Below are positions 1 through 4,210 of a stretch of 5,046 nucleotides of DNA, one piece after another. Under the pieces are notes generated by a model, which searched no databases, was not told the DNA's origin, and saw only the letters and a list, made by a program, of their open reading frames with translations. The DNA is from an uncultured Akkermansia sp. Its GTDB lineage: Bacteria; Verrucomicrobiota; Verrucomicrobiia; Verrucomicrobiales; Akkermansiaceae. The position numbers were made by a program, and so were the translations under genes. The stretch covers positions 1 through 5,046 of the forward strand of contig CAJGCY010000176.1 in NCBI GenBank assembly GCA_904501955.1. Direction: 5' to 3'. The first letter of the stretch is position 1; each line of letters starts with the position of its first letter.

Positions 1-369
1 AGAGTGAGGGGCTTTCCCCTTTTCCCACGGGCGAGAGTAAATGAGCTTCACCACAGCCTTACCGGCGGACTTGCCCGTCACTTTTACCGTCGTCTCCACC
101 GGGCGACCACAGACGGGGGCGCCATCAGTCTGTTCATTCGAGGCAAAGCCGAGCTCCACCTCCACTTGGGGGGAGCACTCCGCCACTTGCCACACATAGC
201 CGGTGGTCGGGTTACCGGGCAGGTTCACGCTCAAGGTAGCCCCCACGGCAAGCTCATGGTTTTGCACCTGCTCTGTCGGGCGCGCAGCACCGCCACCGCC
301 GAGCCTGGGCAGAGCCTCAGCGCTGCAAAGCAGCATTCCCATCATCAATATGGCACTCATGACTCTCAT
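1..369 (-). CDS. Chagasin family (MEROPS I42) cysteine peptidase inhibitor, exported, 3' end cut by window edge
   Basis: Reading the minus strand from ATG at 369 gives 123 open codons running off the window edge. Residues 1-19 look like a signal peptide (Arg2, a Met/Leu-rich core, then S-A-E-A as a likely signal peptidase I site), so the product should act in the periplasm or outside the cell. The mature part carries the chagasin hallmarks: NPTTGY at 53-58 followed by W60 (the loop that enters the protease active site) and RPW at 113-115 (the third inhibitory loop). The middle Gly-rich loop of chagasin is not clearly kept; a C87-G88 segment lies there, and C65 and C87 could form a disulfide. 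Family members tightly inhibit papain-like (C1) cysteine peptidases. Only the last beta strand, roughly 10-20 residues, should be missing. An in-frame ATG at 360 is an alternative start, but it loses the N-terminal Arg. The family call is firm; the natural target is unknown. Confidence 0.88.
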   Translation of the reverse strand, partial: MRVMSAILMMGMLLCSAEALPRLGGGGAARPTEQVQNHELAVGATLSVNLPGNPTTGYVWQVAECSPQVEVELGFASNEQTDGAPVCGRPVETTVKVTGKSAGKAVVKLIYSRPWEKGKAPHS

Positions 370-377
370 ACGCACCT

Positions 378-406
378 CTTATAGCAGCTTACGTACCGTT
401 GGTCAA
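378..406 (-). promoter_or_regulatory. Sigma70-type promoter abutting the chagasin-family gene
   Basis: On the minus strand, TTGACC (406-401) and TATAAG (383-378) are separated by exactly 17 bp. Only 8 nt lie between the -10 hexamer and the ATG at 369. Transcription normally begins 6-8 nt after the -10, so the transcript would begin at or just before the start codon. The bases GAGGTG (379-374), which overlap the -10, also match the anti-Shine-Dalgarno complement, so part of this signal could be a ribosome binding site instead. The -35 match and ideal spacing favour a promoter. Confidence 0.62.
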
Positions 407-428
407 GCCTTGCGCAACGTTTCCTCTT

Positions 429-466
429 AAAAAAATGCCCCCTTGAATCAAATGACTCAGGGGGGG
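429..466 (-). terminator. Rho-independent terminator downstream of the 494-805 gene
   Basis: Arms at 438-446 (CCCCCTTGA) and 457-465 (TCAGGGGGG) form a 9 bp stem with one imperfect pair and a 10 nt loop. On the minus strand the hairpin is followed, after two bases (CA), by a run of seven T (435-429). It lies about 28 nt past the stop codon of the minus-strand gene and upstream of the chagasin-family promoter, so it insulates the two genes. In the plus direction the hairpin is followed only by AATTTT, so it is mainly a minus-strand terminator. Confidence 0.72.
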
Positions 467-493
467 AATTTTCGTTTTAATGTATTTTTCGTG

Positions 494-805
494 TTATGCA
501 CACGTGCGCAGGGTATGGTAAGCGGTGTTCACCAAATACTGCACGGCATCGGGATGCTGGGCTAATACCTGCTTCACCTCATACGGCATCGGCAGCGCGT
601 AAATGGAAGCCACCGTCAGCATTTCGGGATTTCGGATGCACCCCAAGGTATGGCGCTGGAATAGTTCCAAAGCTTCATCATTCTCCAAAATCACTCGCAG
701 CGGTATAGCCAAATGCGCCGGGCAATTTTTGTTCAAAGCAGCGATAAGAGCGCGACGGATTGCGTAGTTTGCAAACTTCTGTGCGATAGAATCAAAGAGT
801 CCCAT
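494..805 (-). CDS. Hypothetical protein, 103 aa, mostly alpha-helical
   Basis: The ATG at 805 opens a 103-codon frame ending in TAA at 494, with a terminator just beyond. I do not recognise the family. There is no signal peptide and no convincing membrane segment; residues 1-25 look like an amphipathic helix (MGLFDSIAQKF, then YAIRRALIAAL), followed by a second helical region around 33-52 (LAIPLRVILENDEALELF) and a third around 77-98. Cysteines at 28, 56 and 102 show no metal-site spacing. The product is probably a small cytoplasmic protein or a peripheral binder. No strong Shine-Dalgarno sequence precedes the ATG (the upstream bases are A/C-rich) and I found no good promoter, so it may be read from further upstream, possibly together with the 950-1621 gene 144 bp away. 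The terminator and the natural amino acid composition support a real gene. Confidence 0.6.
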   Translation of the reverse strand: MGLFDSIAQKFANYAIRRALIAALNKNCPAHLAIPLRVILENDEALELFQRHTLGCIRNPEMLTVASIYALPMPYEVKQVLAQHPDAVQYLVNTAYHTLRTCA

Positions 806-949
806 AATATGTGTTTGTGTTGTATTGCTGTTTTTTACTGAGCGACCCGCTTCAGGGGCGCCTCTGTATTACATGACGATACAACTCGCACATTTGTTTT
901 AATCTTTTTTCATTTTTTTGCATTCGAAGGCTGACAACGCTGCGGGTCT
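806..949. other. Spacer between two minus-strand genes; one weak hairpin only
   Basis: This 144 bp AT-rich gap contains an imperfect hairpin (GCGACCC at 842-848 with GGGGCGC at 855-861, one A-G mismatch, 6 nt loop). No T tract follows it on the minus strand, so it does not qualify as an intrinsic terminator. I see no tRNA, no small gene and no convincing promoter. Read-through from the 950-1621 gene into the 494-805 gene is therefore possible. Confidence 0.4.
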
Positions 950-1621
950 TTACAGAGTTGGCAGATATTGGCGATTTTTATCTTCCGGGAGGGCTAGGAA
1001 TTCATCTATCAGCGCTCCTACCTCCTCACCATACACGAAAAATTGGTAATAATAAGCCTCGGAGTAATCGATGCAATACCCATCCGGGAACACGGGAGGG
1101 CATTTCGCCACATTGTTTCGGTTCAAGATAAGGAACGCTTTTTTTATCGGGTAGCTCACCGTCTTATCCGTGTGCGAAGGCAGGCGAGTGGCTTCATCAT
1201 TTTGCTCCAGCTCGTAGTCGAGGTAGATATGCGGGTCCCCGGTATAATTTCCCTTCCATACGCGAGCTACATGGAACTTTCGCGTAAGGAACAAGGCCTG
1301 AGAATCCCCCACCACCATGCGATCCTCCACGGCATCCACCTCCAACACATATTCGCCCCACTCCAGCCATTCTTTCAAGAGCTCTTCTTTTTCCACTTGC
1401 ACGGGGGCCGCGTTCCCCGGCCAGTTGTAAAAAGATACAGCAGTGGGTGAGATAACAGGGGCTTGGTATTCCGCCGCCGGCTCCGCCTTCACCGGAGCAG
1501 CGGCACCCCCCGGCTGCGCAAAAATATCATCACGGCAGAGCACCAAGCACACCACCGCGGCTACCAGCACCGCCGGCAGCATCATATATTTGCACAAAAA
1601 TTGAATCCACCCTCTGAGCAT
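950..1621 (-). CDS. Membrane-anchored extracytoplasmic protein of unknown function
   Basis: The 223-codon frame runs from ATG at 1621 to TAA at 950. Residues about 12-29 (YMMLPAVLVAAVVCLVLC) form one hydrophobic segment after a short basic N-terminus, so this is a signal anchor or uncleaved signal. The cysteines do not fit a good lipobox. A Pro/Ala-rich linker follows (36-75), then a charged helix (77-90, VEKEELLKEWLEWG) and a beta-rich domain (91-205). The domain includes F-H-V-A-R-V-W-K-G at 116-124 and a later F-L-I-L segment at 163-166. This pattern loosely recalls the OB-fold netrin/TIMP-like domain seen in some bacterial exported proteins, but I do not claim membership. C174 and C183 could form a disulfide. 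The start is supported by a strong promoter 6 nt upstream. A TTG at codon 9 or ATGs at codons 13-14 are alternatives. Real gene; function unknown. Confidence 0.75.
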   Translation of the reverse strand: MLRGWIQFLCKYMMLPAVLVAAVVCLVLCRDDIFAQPGGAAAPVKAEPAAEYQAPVISPTAVSFYNWPGNAAPVQVEKEELLKEWLEWGEYVLEVDAVEDRMVVGDSQALFLTRKFHVARVWKGNYTGDPHIYLDYELEQNDEATRLPSHTDKTVSYPIKKAFLILNRNNVAKCPPVFPDGYCIDYSEAYYYQFFVYGEEVGALIDEFLALPEDKNRQYLPTL

Positions 1622-1627
1622 ACACCT

Positions 1628-1656
1628 CTTATATCAATTTTCTGTTTTAGAGTCAA
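1628..1656 (-). promoter_or_regulatory. Sigma70-type promoter abutting the anchored-protein gene
   Basis: On the minus strand, TTGACT (1656-1651) and TATAAG (1633-1628) are spaced by exactly 17 bp. Only 6 nt separate the -10 hexamer from the ATG at 1621, so a normal start site would fall on or next to the start codon, giving a leaderless or nearly leaderless mRNA. The block TATAAGAGGTG is identical, base for base, to that in front of the chagasin-family gene, while the spacers differ. GAGGTG inside it could alternatively serve as a Shine-Dalgarno site placed very close to the ATG. Confidence 0.65.
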
Positions 1657-1739
1657 CCAGCATCCTCCTTTTTTCAGTAATAAATCTCGCGGTTGCGCGG
1701 AGATGGTGCATTATCATAGATGAAAAGAAAAAAAAGCGC
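1657..1739. other. Remainder of the divergent intergenic spacer
   Basis: This stretch separates the minus-strand promoter from the plus-strand ankyrin-type gene. For the plus strand the best -10 candidate is TATCAT at 1712-1717, but no acceptable -35 lies 16-18 bp upstream; TTGCGC at 1693-1698 is only 13 bp away. Just before the ATG at 1740 is an A-rich tract (1723-1735) with no clear Shine-Dalgarno motif, so translation may depend on an unstructured A-rich leader. Confidence 0.35.
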
Positions 1740-2378
1740 ATGTGGAAGAAGGTGATATTACTCGGCTTAGGGCTCAGTGTAGCAATACTGAGCACTGCAG
1801 TGTTTCTGTACTTGGAAGCAGCCTACCGGCCGCCGCTTCCGTATTGGGTGCAGCGGGGGCAACACATGGGCAAACTCGCCGCAAAATGGCCGGACGATTG
1901 GGACAAGCAGCCCCTCAACATGCACCCGAGTTGGTCCGAACATGAGGTCCACCTGCTGCAGGAGTGGGACACCTACCTGCTCATCTCGGCATACGCGGAA
2001 AGCGTTGCTCACAACAATGAGCACAGAGCCCGCATTGCAGCAGGGCTCGAAACACCCTGTGCCTGCGGGTTCGACGCCCCGGATACGGAGCTCACCCTCC
2101 GCCTACGCCACAAAGCCCTCCACGCCCCCGTTCGGCAGGCGCTGTTACACTTGGCAGCCACGGCGGAGATTCCGCAGAGTGTAGCGGATAAGGAGGTCAA
2201 CATGGCACTGTGGGCAGCACAGGGCGGACAATGGGAACTCGCCCGCTTGCTGGTGCAGCGTGGCTGCAACGTGGGTGCCTTGGTGGGGTATGTATTCAGC
2301 GCGCCCATGCCGGAGGAAGAATTGCGCCGCTGGCTGGATTTTTTTCCATACCCGCGGGGAGCTACCGTGGGAAGATGA
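1740..2378 (+). CDS. Ankyrin-type membrane-anchored protein, N-terminal part (reading frame broken at a T7 tract)
   Basis: From ATG 1740 this frame encodes 212 residues and stops at TGA 2376-2378. Residues 5-26 form a hydrophobic anchor preceded by two lysines (MWKK, then ILLGLGLSVAILSTAVF), placing the rest outside the cytoplasm. Residues 60-150 are helical with no family I can name. Residues about 151-181 read as one ankyrin repeat (ALWAAQGGQWELARLLVQRG followed by C-N-V-G-A). The natural sequence ends at Asp200; the last 12 residues (FFPYPRGATVGR) come from the wrong frame. Removing one T from the run at 2339-2345 joins this frame to the downstream one and gives a continuous protein of 363 residues. 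As written the gene is truncated: a pseudogene, a phase-variable gene or a sequencing error. Ankyrin repeats mediate protein-protein binding; the partner is unknown. Confidence 0.72.
   Translation: MWKKVILLGLGLSVAILSTAVFLYLEAAYRPPLPYWVQRGQHMGKLAAKWPDDWDKQPLNMHPSWSEHEVHLLQEWDTYLLISAYAESVAHNNEHRARIAAGLETPCACGFDAPDTELTLRLRHKALHAPVRQALLHLAATAEIPQSVADKEVNMALWAAQGGQWELARLLVQRGCNVGALVGYVFSAPMPEEELRRWLDFFPYPRGATVGR
2339..2345 (+). repeat. T7 homopolymer at the frameshift point
   Basis: Seven consecutive T follow GA of codon Asp200. With seven T the frame reads Asp-Phe-Phe-Pro-Tyr and reaches a stop 11 codons later. With six T it reads Asp-Phe-Phe-His-Thr-Arg-Gly-Glu-Leu and stays open for another 161 codons. 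Homopolymers of this length are prone to replication slippage and to sequencing or assembly errors. Confidence 0.8.
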
Positions 2379-2832
2379 CGCCGCGATATACACCACCGCC
2401 CGCAGGAGCTGCTCAGGTTACGCCCTGTTGGAATGGGCGTGGGAGCACGCCTACCTGCAAAGTGCAGATGTATACGCCCTGCTGAAACAGAAGGGCACGC
2501 TCCCCTTAATGCAGCGCATGCATGAAGAGGGCAAATTGAGCTTGGCAGCACACGCCCGGCAGCAACACCCCACCCCGGTGCAACAACTCATCATCGTGGC
2601 TGCACCACCGGTGGATGAGGGCTTCTGCATGGAGGATGCCTTGCAAAAATTGGAATGGATGCTAGCCCACGGCGCAAATCCGAATGCCATGCCCCACCAC
2701 CGTTCAACGCGAGGGGATGCTCGCTACCGCCCGCTGAACATGTGCCGGCGCGTGATGCAACAATGCGACCGGCAAGCGCTCCCCGCTTGGCAACGCATGG
2801 AGCACTTGCTCTTGCAATACGGTGCGCAATAG
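2341..2832 (+). pseudogene. Ankyrin-type protein, C-terminal part, out of frame with its start
   Basis: This is the continuation of the 1740 gene in the +1 frame, ending at TAG 2830-2832. The frame is open upstream to an ATG at 2260, but that lies inside the N-terminal part and has no sign of being a true start. In repaired full-length numbering it supplies residues 201-363. Ankyrin character returns near the end: LEWMLAHGANPNA (about 304-316) matches the helix-turn of a repeat with the usual HGAN-P-NA signature, and MEHLLLQYGAQ (353-363) is a terminal capping repeat. The middle (residues about 210-290) is helical and diverged. The protein quality on both sides of the T tract is uniform, which suggests a recent or artefactual lesion rather than old decay. 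Confidence 0.7.
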
Positions 2833-2834
2833 CC

Positions 2835-2864
2835 CCCTCCCCGGCATGCTAATCGGTAGGAGGG
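2835..2864 (+). terminator. Weak hairpin after the ankyrin-type gene, no T tract
   Basis: CCCTCC (2835-2840) pairs with GGAGGG (2859-2864), and the adjacent CCG (2841-2843) with CGG (2854-2856), leaving a TA bulge and a 10 nt loop. It begins three bases after the TAG stop. The following bases (CAACACACATTTC) are not T-rich, so termination would be weak or Rho-assisted. The GGAGGG arm could instead be read as a Shine-Dalgarno site, but it is too far (about 15 nt) from the TTG at 2880. Confidence 0.35.
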
Positions 2865-2879
2865 CAACACACATTTCAC

Positions 2880-2907
2880 TTGAAATTTGAGGGCACGGTG
2901 GTAGAAT
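2880..2907 (+). promoter_or_regulatory. Candidate sigma70 promoter of the transporter gene
   Basis: TTGAAA (2880-2885) and TAGAAT (2902-2907) each match the consensus at five of six positions and are separated by 16 bp. Eight bases later comes an in-frame GTG at 2916, the same -10-to-start distance as at the chagasin-family gene. If it is used, the open frame upstream of 2916 is not translated. Two near-consensus hexamers can occur by chance, so this is weaker than the two minus-strand promoters. Confidence 0.42.
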
Positions 2908-2915
2908 ACGCGGAC

Positions 2916-3884
2916 GTGTTGCGAGAAATACAAAAAGTCAGCGCATGGTTGGCGCATTATACCTCCCCCTTTGTGATAGGGGTGGCGGTGTTGGCTTTTA
3001 TTGTACCGGGCATGTTCACCTGGGTGCAGGGGGATGTGCAAGCGCTGGTGCTGGGCTTCATCATGCTTACCATGGGCATGACTCTTCGCCCGGCAGATTT
3101 TCGCATTCTGGCCTCACAGCCGGTGGATAATGTGATTGGCGCCTGCGCGCAATACACCATCATGCCCCTGATCGCCTGGGCGCTGGTTGCCTGCTTTGAC
3201 CTGCCGCGAGGCATTGCCGCCGGCTTGCTGCTGGTGGGCTGCTGCCCCGGTGGAGTATCCAGCAACATCATGAGCTTCCTATGCAAGGGAGATGTGGCCT
3301 ATTCCGTGGGCATGACCACTGTCTCCACCCTGCTGGCTCCTTTCGTCACCCCGCTGCTGATGCTTTGGCTTGCCGGGGAAAGCATTGATGTGGATGCCAT
3401 GGGCATGTTCCGCAGCATTCTTTTTGTCACCATCCTGCCGGTGGGTATCGGGGCGCTTTGCAACGGCTGCTTCAGCAAGCGTGCAGCGTACGCCGAGGTT
3501 TGCCGAATCATGCCCGGACTTTCCGTGCTCGGGCTTGCCTGCATTGTGGGCGGTGTCACCGCGGCCAAGGGAGCAAGCTTCTTCACCAGTGGGGCTCTTA
3601 TTTTCCTCACCGTTTTCTTACACAATACCCTGGGCTACATCCTCGGCTACCTGGCCGGGCGTGCCACCCGCATGAACCGCCCCAAACGCCGCACCCTCTC
3701 CATTGAAGTAGGCATGCAAAATGCCGGCTTGGCCACTGTGCTGGCAGCACGTCACTTCCCCGCCATGCCCGAGGCAGCCGTGGCTGCCGCCATCTGCTGC
3801 GTGTGGCACAGCATCACCGGCACCCTCTTGGCCGGGGTCTACAATGCCATTGACCGCCACCGCGGTATTGACAAAAAGGCATGA
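2916..3884 (+). CDS. Bile acid:sodium symporter (BASS/SBF) family transporter
   Basis: A polytopic inner-membrane protein of 322 residues from the GTG at 2916, with about nine or ten hydrophobic segments. Family marks, in this numbering, are: Q79 in the A-Q-Y-T-I-M-P-L segment; CCPGG at 109-113 followed by S116-N117; and the SIEVGMQNAGLA stretch at 262-273 with E264 and Q268. In the structurally known bacterial ASBT homologues, the equivalent Gln, Ser-Asn, Glu and Gln positions bind the two sodium ions, so sodium-coupled uptake of an organic anion is likely. The substrate cannot be read from sequence; bile acids, pantothenate precursors and other organic acids are known in the family. The start is uncertain. 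TTG 2880 (334 aa) and GTG 2898 (328 aa, with GAGGG a few bases upstream) are alternatives. I prefer 2916 because it gives the short N-terminus I expect for this family and follows the candidate promoter. The stop is TGA 3882-3884. Confidence 0.88.
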   Translation: MLREIQKVSAWLAHYTSPFVIGVAVLAFIVPGMFTWVQGDVQALVLGFIMLTMGMTLRPADFRILASQPVDNVIGACAQYTIMPLIAWALVACFDLPRGIAAGLLLVGCCPGGVSSNIMSFLCKGDVAYSVGMTTVSTLLAPFVTPLLMLWLAGESIDVDAMGMFRSILFVTILPVGIGALCNGCFSKRAAYAEVCRIMPGLSVLGLACIVGGVTAAKGASFFTSGALIFLTVFLHNTLGYILGYLAGRATRMNRPKRRTLSIEVGMQNAGLATVLAARHFPAMPEAAVAAAICCVWHSITGTLLAGVYNAIDRHRGIDKKA

Positions 3885-3977
3885 TGGGGAACCCCGGTTT
3901 ACAGTGATGCCACTATTCACTCTGCGCGATAAATCGGAAGTTGAAGGGGAGTTTTGTAACATTCATTCACTCGGAGC

Positions 3978-3995
3978 GAGGGACTTTAGTCCCTC
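3978..3995. repeat. Left mini-hairpin of the nested element
   Basis: GAGGGACT (3978-3985) and AGTCCCTC (3988-3995) are perfectly complementary across a TT centre. As the sister copy at 4021-4038 differs here by a paired change, both strands of the stem appear to be maintained. Confidence 0.75.
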
Positions 3996-4020
3996 TTATG
4001 GATTAGCCCCGCATGTATTT

Positions 4021-4038
4021 GTGGGACTAAAGTCCCAC
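4021..4038. repeat. Right mini-hairpin of the nested element
   Basis: GTGGGACT (4021-4028) and AGTCCCAC (4031-4038) are perfectly complementary across an AA centre. Compared with the left copy, the second base pair is T-A rather than A-T, and the rest of the stem is identical. Confidence 0.75.
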
Positions 4039-4168
4039 GCTCCGATAGATTTTGTTGCCCTTCAAATTCCGATTTATCGAGCTGTTTGAAATCTCCCCAA
4101 AAAAATTAAACCGAGCGAAGCTTTTGGGACAGCGATGAGCGGAATTTGGTGTGCGCAGCACTTCCGGC

Positions 4169-4198
4169 TTTACTTGAGGGGGGGAGCCGTGGTACAAT
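4169..4198 (+). promoter_or_regulatory. Possible promoter of dnaE
   Basis: TACAAT at 4193-4198 is a good -10 (five of six). The best -35 is TTTACT at 4169-4174, 18 bp upstream, a weak match. The start codon lies 12 nt after the -10, so the leader would be only about 5 nt. The spacer contains a G7 run (4178-4184). The element is suggestive, not firm. Confidence 0.35.
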
Positions 4199-4200
4199 GC

Positions 4201-4204
4201 GGAG
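4201..4204 (+). promoter_or_regulatory. Shine-Dalgarno site of dnaE
   Basis: GGAG lies six bases before the ATG at 4211, a normal distance, and it fixes the dnaE start. It would be upstream of the expected start site if the TACAAT -10 is used, so the two signals compete; a more distant promoter would reconcile them. Confidence 0.5.
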
Positions 4205-4210
4205 CGCACT

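Larger units (their letters stand above)
3924..4082. repeat. Nested inverted-repeat element (MITE- or REP-like), 159 bp
   Basis: Outer arms at 3924-3948 and 4058-4082 are inverted copies over 25 bp with two mismatches; their core is CGATAAATCGGAA. Inner arms at 3971-3995 and 4021-4045 are inverted copies over 25 bp, also with two mismatches, starting TCGGAGCG. Each inner arm holds its own palindrome (8 bp arms around TT or AA). The central loop is 25 bp (3996-4020), and asymmetric internal segments (3949-3970 and 4046-4057) separate the two stems. No transposase and no clear target-site duplication are visible. It could be a non-autonomous mobile repeat, a clustered REP-like sequence or a long RNA hairpin ending the transporter transcript. 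Confidence 0.8.
3885..4210. other. 326 bp intergenic region upstream of dnaE
   Basis: There is no gene here. Its main content is the nested inverted-repeat element at 3924-4082. Before it, at 3886-3895, sits GGGGAACCCC, too tight to form a useful hairpin and without a T tract. After it comes an A-rich stretch (4098-4110), a short imperfect hairpin (CGGAA at 4140-4144 with TTCCG at 4162-4166), and then the dnaE promoter candidate and ribosome binding site. Confidence 0.6.

Noticed and set aside
4..384. 126-codon plus-strand frame at the window start
   Set aside because: It is antisense to the chagasin-family gene, His/Arg/Leu-rich, without ribosome site or motif.
842..861. Hairpin GCGACCC/GGGGCGC as a terminator of the 950-1621 gene
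   Set aside because: One internal mismatch, no T tract on the minus strand, and nearly 90 bp from the stop codon.
1712..1717. TATCAT as the -10 of the ankyrin-type gene
   Set aside because: No -35 at 16-18 bp; the nearest candidate is 13 bp away.
2009..2551. 180-codon open frame on the minus strand across the ankyrin-type gene
   Set aside because: Cys/Ser/Arg/Pro-rich translation with no domain, opposite a frame with ankyrin features.
3886..3895. GGGGAACCCC after the transporter stop as a terminator
   Set aside because: Only about 3 bp can pair once a loop is allowed, and no T run follows.
3922..4084. CTG direct repeat flanking the nested element as a target-site duplication
   Set aside because: Only three bases, and the copies are not immediately adjacent to symmetrical arm ends; chance is likely.
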